NCBI GenBank assembly: GCA_945950065.1
Contig: CAMFGQ010000098.1
Coordinates: 1 to 5,174 of the forward strand
Origin: an uncultured Clostridia bacterium
GTDB taxonomy: Bacteria > Bacillota > Clostridia > Peptostreptococcales > Acidaminobacteraceae
DNA length: 5,174 nucleotides
Direction of reading: 5' to 3'
The first letter of the stretch is position 1; every line of letters begins with the position of its first letter. The notes below the pieces were generated by a model, which was not told the DNA's origin, searched no databases, and was given only the letters and a program-made list of their open reading frames with translations. The translations under genes were made by a program, and so were the position numbers. Of the stretch, positions 1-5,174 are shown piece by piece.

Positions 1-398
1 TCTTCACCGATGTTAAAGTCATAGACTCTCCAAAAATTATCCTTGGTAAATTGTTCGCTACGCATGATGATGTTATGGTTTCCATAGATCATATGGTAGC
101 GATTCTTTTTATGGAATTTTCGAAGGAGTTCATAGACATCGGGATGGGCATAGTAGACATATTTGAAGTCTTTATTGAGCCATAGGTCCTCACCGTCACC
201 GTTTTCAATGACATGATAATCTTCATCATAGTAGTACTGAAGCGCGTGAAGAAAGATGTTCTCATTGGGAGCGAATTCATCGGTATAACTACCATCACCC
301 CGATGGGCATCACTAAAAATCACGATTTTCGTACTATCGTCTACGGGAAGAATTTTTGCATTGTCATAGGCTTGTGTCAGTTTATCGGCGGCTTTCAT
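1..398 (-). CDS. Calcineurin-like metallophosphoesterase, 5' part (C-terminus beyond window)
   Basis: The first 132 residues of a metal-dependent phosphoesterase are visible; the gene runs off the left edge. Three metal-binding blocks of the calcineurin-like superfamily appear in order: FSDAHRGDGS (residues 28-37, D30 and H32), NGDGEDLW (66-73, D68) and YGNHNI (105-110, N107 and H108). The third block normally reads GNHD or GNHE; here the last position is Asn109. There is no signal peptide or membrane segment at the N-terminus, so it is probably cytoplasmic. The ATG lies 8 bases after the glgP stop and its AGAGG ribosome site overlaps that stop, so it is very likely the third gene of the malQ-glgP operon. 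The FSDxHRGDG and GDGxxLW forms recall uncharacterised clostridial metallophosphoesterases of the serine/threonine-phosphatase-like type, from memory and unsearched. The substrate is unknown: protein phosphatase, nucleotide hydrolase or sugar-phosphate phosphatase are all open. The family call is firm; the function is not. Confidence 0.85.
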   Translation of the reverse strand, partial: MKAADKLTQAYDNAKILPVDDSTKIVIFSDAHRGDGSYTDEFAPNENIFLHALQYYYDEDYHVIENGDGEDLWLNKDFKYVYYAHPDVYELLRKFHKKNRYHMIYGNHNIIMRSEQFTKDNFWRVYDFNIGE

Positions 399-403
399 AG
401 AAA

Positions 404-408
404 CCTCT
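404..408 (-). promoter_or_regulatory. Ribosome binding site of the metallophosphoesterase, overlapping the glgP stop
   Basis: On the minus strand the sequence reads TAGAGGTTTCTATG. The AGAGG core sits 5 bases before the ATG at 398, and its first two bases are the last two of the glgP TAG stop (409-407). This arrangement favours translational coupling: ribosomes finishing glgP stop on the next gene's binding site. No terminator-like hairpin fits in the 8-base gap. Confidence 0.7.
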
Positions 409-2779
409 AATCAATTTTTTCAACATGCCAAATTTCATTTACATAGTCTTCAATGGAACGATCTGATGAAAACTTACTGCTACGCAGGAGGTTTCGAATG
501 CACATCTGAGCGAAGAGATCCTCATCTTGGAAGAGTCTTGCTGCTTCTTCTTGTGCCTCTCGATAACTTTCAAAATCTGCCAAAACAAAATACTGATCAG
601 CTTGTTCCCAGCCTAGACCATGGAGTAGGGAGTCATGGATTTCTCTAAAGACACCACTGCCACCGTCGTCAAAGCTTCCATCAACCAAAGAATCCACTAC
701 GCGCTTAAGTCCAGGGACTGATTCGTAGTAATCCAGTGGACGATAGGATTCAGTTAAAGCACTAACTTCTTCTGTACTTAGGCCAAAGATCAAGTTGTTT
801 TCTCTTCCAGCTTCTTCGACGATTTCTACATTGGCCCCATCCATGGTGCCAATAGTAACCGCTCCATTGAGCATGAATTTCATGTTGCCGGTACCGGATG
901 CTTCTTTACCGGCCGTAGAGATTTGTTCACTGAGGTCCGCTGCAGGGAAGAGTTTTTCTGCATAGCTCACATTGTAATTGGTTACAAAGACCACACGAAG
1001 TTTTCCTTCCATATCGGGATCGTGATTGACTTTATCTGCAAGTTGAAGAATGAATTGAATGATACCCTTTGCTCTTCGATACCCGGGAGCAGATTTAGCT
1101 CCAAAAATAAAACTTCGTGCAGGCATGTCCTGTAGCTCTCCCTCCTTGATTCTGTAGTAGAGATCAAGAATATGGAAAGCATTCAGGAGTTGTCGTTTGT
1201 ATTCGTGTAGGCGCTTGATTTGAATATCAAAGATGGAGTTAGGATCCAGTAGGATGCCTTCTTTCTCCATGATCAGTTTTGCAAGCTGATTCTTTTTCAG
1301 TCGTTTAATGGTTTTGAATTCTTGTAGGAAGGAAGGGTCTTTTTCAATTCCTTCCAGTTGCTTCAACTGGGCTAAGTCCTTAATCCAGAGGGAACTTCCT
1401 AGATGACGTGTGAGAAGAGCAGATAGTTCAGGATTAGAGAGGAGGAGCCAACGTCTTTGGGTCACTCCATTGGTCATGTTCTTGAACTTCTCTGGATCGA
1501 TTTGGTACCAATCGCGAAGCACAACCTCTTTTAGGATTTCTGTGTGGATGCGCGCAACACCATTGACATAGGTGGAGCCATAGACAGCAAGATTGGACAT
1601 ATGGATTTGTCCGTCCTTCACAATGGCCGTACCGTGGATCTGCCCCTCGGGGATACCACGCTCTTCCAGTTCATGTCTACGCTGCTCATCAATCCACTGA
1701 ATGATTTCAAAAATCCGAGGTAATTTTTCTTGATAGAGATTTTGTTCCCACTTTTCAAGGGCTTCACTCAAAATCGTGTGGTTGGTGTAGCTAAAGGTCT
1801 TTTTGGCAATGGAGAGAGCCTTTACGCGATCCATCTTGTGCTCATCGGAAAATAACCGCACAAGCTCAGCCACAGCCACAGCGGGATGGGTGTCATTGAG
1901 CTGCAGTGCATTGTATTCATGGAAGTTATCCAGAGATTCATGCTTAAGGAGATGTTTATGCACCAAGTCCTGAATGGATGCAGAGGTAAAGAAGTATTGT
2001 TGCTTCAGGCGAAGGATTTTTCCTTCTCTTCTGGTGTCATTGGGATAGAGGACACGTGAAATGTCTTCGGCTCTGTTTTTCTCCCTTAAGGCAAGATCAT
2101 AATCTTGATTGTTGAAAAGCTGGAAATTAAAGGCCTCTACAGGCTCACTTCTCCACAGACGTAGGGTATTGATGCTTCTGGAGTCATAGCCAATGACAGG
2201 TGTGTCATAGGGGACAGCATAGACCTGCTGATCAGAGAAGTTGACCAGCTTCTTTTCACTTTCCCGTCTGATGGACCATGGATCTCCATAGCGAAGCCAG
2301 TTGTCTGCTTTTTCTATCTGTTGGTTGTTGTAAAATTCCTGCTTAAAAATACCGTACTCATAGCGAATTCCATAGCCATGTAGTGGATAGCGATGGGTAG
2401 CTGCAGAGTCTAAAAAACAGGCAGCTAGTCGACCTAAACCACCATTACCTAAACCTGCATCAATTTCGATGTTTTCCAGCTCGTTATAATCGAAGCCGAT
2501 TTCTTCCAAGCTTTCCTTGACTTGATCATAGATGCCCAAATTGGTGAGGTTATTACTTAATACTCTACCCATAAGGTATTCGCTGGATAGATAATAAGCA
2601 TTTCGTCCGTATTGAGCATCAATGTCACTTTCCCAATAGGGTGCGATGAGACGCATGATGACTTTTGCAAGAGAGTTGTAGATTTCGTATTGCTTTGCCC
2701 GGTCTAAGGGAACGGCGTAGTTACTTCGAAGAGTACTTTTCAAATTGAAGATGAAATCATCTGTACTAAATAGATTCAA
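407..2779 (-). CDS. glgP: Glycogen/maltodextrin phosphorylase (GT35)
   Basis: This complete 790-residue alpha-glucan phosphorylase uses pyridoxal phosphate to cleave terminal alpha-1,4 glucose units with phosphate, giving glucose-1-phosphate in the cytoplasm. Visible signatures are DAGLGNGGLGRLAACFLDS (107-125), WLRYGDPW (161-168), RVLYPND (242-248), NGVTQRRW (437-444), KRLHEYKRQLLN (522-533), and the cofactor attachment block EASGTGNMKFMLN (626-638), in which K634 should carry the cofactor. GYRRAKGIIQFI (566-577) resembles Bacillota and Thermotoga phosphorylases rather than enterobacterial or animal ones. The N-terminus lacks the phosphorylated serine extension of animal enzymes, so control by phosphorylation at that site is not expected. 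The start is a TTG at 2779: an AGGAGG lies 4 bases upstream, an in-frame TAA sits at 2801-2803, and the next in-frame Met is residue 42, inside conserved sequence. The gene overlaps malQ by 14 bases. At T403 the rabbit enzyme has His377, which contacts glucose through its backbone, so this change may be harmless. Glycogen versus maltodextrin preference cannot be read from the sequence; glgP is used rather than malP by convention. Confidence 0.97.
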   Translation of the reverse strand: MNLFSTDDFIFNLKSTLRSNYAVPLDRAKQYEIYNSLAKVIMRLIAPYWESDIDAQYGRNAYYLSSEYLMGRVLSNNLTNLGIYDQVKESLEEIGFDYNELENIEIDAGLGNGGLGRLAACFLDSAATHRYPLHGYGIRYEYGIFKQEFYNNQQIEKADNWLRYGDPWSIRRESEKKLVNFSDQQVYAVPYDTPVIGYDSRSINTLRLWRSEPVEAFNFQLFNNQDYDLALREKNRAEDISRVLYPNDTRREGKILRLKQQYFFTSASIQDLVHKHLLKHESLDNFHEYNALQLNDTHPAVAVAELVRLFSDEHKMDRVKALSIAKKTFSYTNHTILSEALEKWEQNLYQEKLPRIFEIIQWIDEQRRHELEERGIPEGQIHGTAIVKDGQIHMSNLAVYGSTYVNGVARIHTEILKEVVLRDWYQIDPEKFKNMTNGVTQRRWLLLSNPELSALLTRHLGSSLWIKDLAQLKQLEGIEKDPSFLQEFKTIKRLKKNQLAKLIMEKEGILLDPNSIFDIQIKRLHEYKRQLLNAFHILDLYYRIKEGELQDMPARSFIFGAKSAPGYRRAKGIIQFILQLADKVNHDPDMEGKLRVVFVTNYNVSYAEKLFPAADLSEQISTAGKEASGTGNMKFMLNGAVTIGTMDGANVEIVEEAGRENNLIFGLSTEEVSALTESYRPLDYYESVPGLKRVVDSLVDGSFDDGGSGVFREIHDSLLHGLGWEQADQYFVLADFESYREAQEEAARLFQDEDLFAQMCIRNLLRSSKFSSDRSIEDYVNEIWHVEKID

Positions 2780-4232
2780 AGGTCCTCCTAAAGACAGTTG
2801 TTAATTTTCTAAGATTATCTTCCACCCCTTGTAAATCCTTCAAGGAGGGAAGTCTCCATGTCCAATTGCCTTCTTCTGTGCCTGGAATGTTCATGCGTGC
2901 CTCTGAGTCTAAGCCCAAAAGATCTTGTACGGGGATCATAGTGATTTCAGCATGACTAGCCATAAGAAGACGGACAAAGTCCATGGCCTGGGGATGATCC
3001 TTACCAAGGTAAAGATGGGTCATTTGCTTTATTTCTCCAGGGGCGGTGTTATACCATCCCATCATCGTATCATTGTCATGGGTACCTGTATAAGCAACGA
3101 TGTCTTCCTCATAGTTATGGGGGAGATGGAGATAGTCTTGTTTTGAAATAAAACCAAATTGTAGGATGCGCATTCCTGGAATGCCAAATCGCTTGCGGAG
3201 TTTTTCGCCAGCTTCACTTTCGCTGCCTAGATCTTCCGCAAGAAAGTTTGGCTTCCTAAAATACTTTCCTAAACCTTTAAAGAGCTCTGGACCATGGCCT
3301 CTGATAAATTCGCCTTCCTTTGCGGATTTGCCCTTTGGAATGGACCAATAGGTAGCAAAGGCATTAAAGTGGTCAAGTCTAAGGTAGTCGAAGAGGGAAT
3401 TTTGGTACTGAAGGCGTTCTAACCACCAACTGTACTTTTCTTCTTCCATTTTTTCCCAATTGTAGATAGGAAAACCCCAGAGCTGTCCTTCACTTGTAAA
3501 ATAATCCGGTGGTGTCCCAGCCACCCTGCCATCCTCACCTAGGAGGAAGAGATCAGGACGCACCCAAACTTCTACAGAATCTTCAGGTACATAGAAGGGC
3601 AAATCACCGAAGAAAGATACGTTCTTACTTGCTGCATAGTTTTTTAGATCCTTCCACTGCATAAAGAAAAAATACTGGGTGAAAATCCAGAAGTTCATTT
3701 CATCCCTGTGTTCCTCTTCAATTTGAGCCAGTGCTTTCGGATCACGATGACGATACTTTTCTGGCCACTCCCACCAGTCTTTATCTGGATAGAGTCCTTT
3801 TAAGGTCTCATAGAGTGCATAATCTCGAATCCAGCCATGATGGTTACAAAAGTCAGCTAAAAGAAAATCCACTGACAAGCCTACATTGCTATAGGCTTTA
3901 CGCAATAATGCATAGCGGCTTTCCAGTAGCTCCTCATAGTTTACTTTTCCTGGGGGTCTTTTTGCAGAGGCTAAGTCCTCTTGGGTCAATAAGCCCATGA
4001 CCTCCAACTGGCGTAAATCAATGTAAAGAGGATTTCCAGCATAGGAAGACGTAGCACCATAGGGAGAATTGCCTTTCCCTATAGGACCCAAGGGAAGAAT
4101 TTGCCACAATGATTGCTTGCTTCGGGATAAAAAATCTACAAATTCATAGGCTTCTTGTCCAAAACCACCAATACCGAATTCTCCTGGTAGGGAAGACAAG
4201 GCCAATAAGATTCCACTTTTTCGTTGCTTCAC
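2766..4232 (-). CDS. malQ: 4-alpha-glucanotransferase (amylomaltase, GH77)
   Basis: This cytoplasmic enzyme transfers alpha-1,4-glucan segments between malto-oligosaccharides, releasing glucose and making longer chains that GlgP can use. From the chosen GTG start it is 488 residues, normal for bacterial GH77. The N-terminal GILLALSSLPGEFGIGGFG (7-25), NSPYGATSSYAGNPLYIDL (55-73), GDLPFYV (209-215) and GTPPDYFTSEGQLWG (239-253) are family hallmarks. By alignment with Thermus amylomaltase, the nucleophile is D287 in RLDHF (285-289), the acid/base is E333 in AEDLG, and the third acidic residue is D386 in YTGTHDNDT (381-389). The C-terminus has RMNIPGTEEGNWTWRL (446-461). Two normally conserved spots differ: Phe254 follows GQLWG where Asn is usual, and Asn290 follows DHF where Arg is usual. 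An in-frame ATG at 4268 would add 12 residues, but it lies in the predicted -10 box. The GTG at 4232 has AAAGGAG 5 bases upstream and begins where the family's N-terminus usually does. It is the first gene of the operon with glgP and the metallophosphoesterase. Confidence 0.96.
   Translation of the reverse strand: MKQRKSGILLALSSLPGEFGIGGFGQEAYEFVDFLSRSKQSLWQILPLGPIGKGNSPYGATSSYAGNPLYIDLRQLEVMGLLTQEDLASAKRPPGKVNYEELLESRYALLRKAYSNVGLSVDFLLADFCNHHGWIRDYALYETLKGLYPDKDWWEWPEKYRHRDPKALAQIEEEHRDEMNFWIFTQYFFFMQWKDLKNYAASKNVSFFGDLPFYVPEDSVEVWVRPDLFLLGEDGRVAGTPPDYFTSEGQLWGFPIYNWEKMEEEKYSWWLERLQYQNSLFDYLRLDHFNAFATYWSIPKGKSAKEGEFIRGHGPELFKGLGKYFRKPNFLAEDLGSESEAGEKLRKRFGIPGMRILQFGFISKQDYLHLPHNYEEDIVAYTGTHDNDTMMGWYNTAPGEIKQMTHLYLGKDHPQAMDFVRLLMASHAEITMIPVQDLLGLDSEARMNIPGTEEGNWTWRLPSLKDLQGVEDNLRKLTTVFRRTFESI
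2784..2789 (-). promoter_or_regulatory. Ribosome binding site that fixes the TTG start of glgP
   Basis: The minus strand reads AGGAGGACCTTTG, a full AGGAGG with 4 bases before the TTG at 2779-2777. The site lies inside the last codons of malQ. No ATG or GTG competes in frame, so this site decides the start. Spacing is slightly short, but core complementarity is perfect, which can offset the weak TTG codon. Confidence 0.8.
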
Positions 4233-4237
4233 GGGAA

Positions 4238-4244
4238 CTCCTTT
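4238..4244 (-). promoter_or_regulatory. Ribosome binding site supporting the GTG start of malQ
   Basis: The minus strand reads AAAGGAG, then TTCCC, then GTG at 4232-4230. Spacing of 5 bases and the strong core make this the best initiation site. The upstream ATG at 4268 is preceded by CAGCTATGCT, which has no comparable purine-rich core. Confidence 0.8.
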
Positions 4245-4263
4245 ATTGCTTTTTTCTAGTCTT

Positions 4264-4292
4264 ATCATAGCATAGCTGAGAAGAAATTTCGA
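4264..4292 (-). promoter_or_regulatory. Predicted sigma-A-type promoter of the malQ-glgP operon
   Basis: On the minus strand, TGCTATGAT (4272-4264) is an extended -10: TGC followed by TATGAT, which matches TATAAT at 5 of 6 positions. TCGAAA (4292-4287) matches TTGACA at 4 of 6, with a 17-base spacer. Initiation would fall near A4257, giving a leader of about 25 bases that contains the AAAGGAG site. I saw no convincing CcpA cre box here. This is prediction by eye; no transcript data are available. Confidence 0.6.
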
Positions 4293-4311
4293 CTTTAGGA
4301 AAGTTATGCTA
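4268..4311. repeat. Imperfect inverted repeat between malQ and pgi
   Basis: TAGCATAGCT (4268-4277) and AGTTATGCTA (4302-4311) are inverted copies matching at 9 of 10 positions, separated by 24 bases; arm centres are 34 bases apart, about three helical turns. Each arm covers part of one predicted extended -10. Part of the symmetry is expected because both promoters share the letters TATGCTA, but it reaches beyond them. It could be a pair of operator half-sites, or chance. Confidence 0.45.
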
Positions 4312-4315
4312 AACT
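4289..4315 (+). promoter_or_regulatory. Predicted promoter of pgi
   Basis: On the plus strand, TGCTAAACT (4307-4315) gives an extended -10: TGC followed by TAAACT, 4 of 6 matches. TCGACT (4289-4294) is a 4-of-6 match to TTGACA with a short 15-base spacer. TATGCT (4305-4310) is an alternative -10 without a good -35. Initiation would fall near 4322, giving a leader of about 35 bases. The -35 shares TCGA (4289-4292) with the opposing malQ -35. It is weaker than the malQ promoter prediction. Confidence 0.4.
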
Positions 4316-4345
4316 AGAGCTAAGGAGTGAAAGAAATAGAACAAA

Positions 4346-4351
4346 GGGAGG
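4346..4351 (+). promoter_or_regulatory. Ribosome binding site of pgi
   Basis: GGGAGG lies 5 bases before the ATG at 4357. It chooses that ATG over two rivals: an ATG at 4352 that meets a stop after three codons, and an in-frame GTG at 4327 that abuts a second AAGGAG (4322-4327) with no spacing and so cannot use it. Confidence 0.75.
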
Positions 4352-4356
4352 ATGCC

Positions 4357-5174
4357 ATGCTAGAACTGAAGAACTTACCGTATTCACTGTCTCAATTAAC
4401 TGAGCATCAAAAACGAGTTGATGAGATTCATCGTCAAATGGAGGCGAGAACCTCAACAGGAGCAGAGTTTCTAGGTTGGTTGGACGCTGCCTCCAAGACC
4501 TCCGAAGAAGAACTGCAGCAGATGAAAACCCTAGCCGACAAAATCAGGCGTAAAGCTGATGTGTTAGTAGTGGCTGGAATAGGCGGCTCCTATTTGGGTG
4601 CCCATGCGATGATTGAAGCCCTACGCAAAGAATACCAAGCTCAAGAGCCTGAGATCATCTTTTGTGGAAATCACATGAGTGCTGCAAAGTTACAAGAACT
4701 GCTGGAATACCTAGAGGATAAAACCTTCTATGTCAATGTCATCAGTAAGAGTGGACGTACCATTGAGACAGCCCTTGCTTTTCGTTTTCTACGACGAGAG
4801 CTGCAACAACGCTATGGCGAGCGTGCAGGTGCTTACATCATTGCCACTACAGATGCAACATCCGGTGCTCTTCGTGCTCAAGTAGAACAAGAAGGCTATG
4901 AAAGCTTCGTCGTCCCTGAGGATATTGGGGGGCGTTACTCTGTGATGAGTCCTGTTGGTCTGTTTCCCATGGCCGTTGCAGGCATTTCCATTGATGACTT
5001 CCTTCAGGGTATGAAGCAAGCTGAGAAGGACTTTTCTTCTCCACTTCTCGAAGAGAATCTTGCCTATCAGTATGGCCTCACGCGACAACTACTCTATGCT
5101 GATGGAAAGAACATGGAGATTCTTGTGAATTATGAACCCGCACTGGTTCAATTTTCCGAGTGGTACAAGCAACT
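4357..5174 (+). CDS. pgi: Glucose-6-phosphate isomerase, 5' part (C-terminus beyond window)
   Basis: The first 272 residues are visible, roughly 60 percent of a Bacillota enzyme of about 450; the gene is cut by the right edge, with no stop in frame. It interconverts glucose-6-phosphate and fructose-6-phosphate in the cytoplasm, linking the glucose-1-phosphate made by GlgP (after phosphoglucomutase) to glycolysis. Signatures are AGIGGSYLGAHA (73-84), the sugar-phosphate binding block ISKSGRTIET (129-138) and DIGGRYSVMSPVG (189-201), which fits the family's first PROSITE pattern and holds active-site R193. NYEPALVQFSEWYKQ (258-272) leads into the block that in Bacillota homologues carries the catalytic glutamate (FGESEGKD-like), which is not in the window. 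R134 replaces the Thr of the common SGTT phosphate loop, while S130, S132 and T135 remain. It is transcribed divergently from malQ. The identification is secure; completeness cannot be judged. Confidence 0.95.
   Translation, partial: MLELKNLPYSLSQLTEHQKRVDEIHRQMEARTSTGAEFLGWLDAASKTSEEELQQMKTLADKIRRKADVLVVAGIGGSYLGAHAMIEALRKEYQAQEPEIIFCGNHMSAAKLQELLEYLEDKTFYVNVISKSGRTIETALAFRFLRRELQQRYGERAGAYIIATTDATSGALRAQVEQEGYESFVVPEDIGGRYSVMSPVGLFPMAVAGISIDDFLQGMKQAEKDFSSPLLEENLAYQYGLTRQLLYADGKNMEILVNYEPALVQFSEWYKQ

Noticed and set aside
89..410. Open frames of 74 (minus) and 65 (plus) codons
   Set aside because: They overlap the metallophosphoesterase, whose frame alone shows the ordered metal-binding motifs; the 74-codon one is a low-complexity Met/Thr/Ser-rich shadow.
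923..1182. Short open frames on both strands within glgP
   Set aside because: They are other-frame readings of the highly conserved cofactor-binding half of GlgP.
1354..1370. Perfect 7-base stem with a 3-base loop (CCAGTTG-CTT-CAACTGG)
   Set aside because: It lies inside glgP, encodes the repeated residues QLKQL on the minus strand, and has no T-run after it, so it is not a terminator and is explained by the protein repeat.
3731..4000. Plus-strand open frame of 89 codons
   Set aside because: It is antisense to malQ, which is conserved throughout; the translation has no recognisable domain.
4283..4298. Possible CcpA cre site around the central CG between malQ and pgi
   Set aside because: Compared with WTGNAANCGNWNNCW on both strands, several fixed positions fail, so it is not reported.
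4327..4356. In-frame GTG at 4327 as an earlier pgi start
   Set aside because: The AAGGAG beside it overlaps the codon with no spacing, while ATG 4357 has GGGAGG at a good distance and begins at a normal family N-terminus.
4789..5088. Minus-strand open frame of 99 codons, with a second overlapping one at 4847-5044
   Set aside because: Both lie antisense to clearly conserved pgi and the translations show no family motif.

Overview
The window looks like chromosomal DNA from a low-to-mid G+C Gram-positive bacterium (Bacillota, most likely Clostridia). The grounds are strong purine-rich Shine-Dalgarno sites (AGGAGG, AAAGGAG, GGGAGG), TTG and GTG start codons, extended -10 promoter motifs, tight gene packing, and glycogen phosphorylase and glucose-6-phosphate isomerase sequences of Bacillota type. 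The genus cannot be fixed from the sequence alone. No mobile element, CRISPR array, tRNA or rRNA was seen.

The layout is one divergent pair of transcription units. Leftward (minus strand) runs a compact three-gene operon. It starts with malQ (4-alpha-glucanotransferase, 2766-4232), continues with glgP (glycogen/maltodextrin phosphorylase, 407-2779, overlapping malQ by 14 bases), and then a calcineurin-like metallophosphoesterase (start at 398, 8 bases after the glgP stop, cut by the left edge). Rightward (plus strand) runs pgi (glucose-6-phosphate isomerase, from 4357, cut by the right edge just before the catalytic glutamate region). The 124-base space between malQ and pgi (4233-4356) holds a plausible pair of back-to-back promoters whose -35 regions overlap. 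A near-perfect inverted repeat covers parts of both -10 regions.

Metabolically the genes fit together. MalQ disproportionates short malto-oligosaccharides into longer chains plus glucose. GlgP phosphorolyses the chains to glucose-1-phosphate. After a phosphoglucomutase not present here, Pgi passes glucose-6-phosphate to fructose-6-phosphate in glycolysis. The metallophosphoesterase has no known place in this pathway; its coupling to glgP is the least explained part of the locus.

Overall this is an ordinary central-carbon region with well-known enzyme families, and I see no new kind of system. The points worth a second look are the shared promoter architecture, the corrected malQ start, the phosphatase coupled to glgP, and a few substitutions at normally conserved active-site motifs in MalQ and Pgi.
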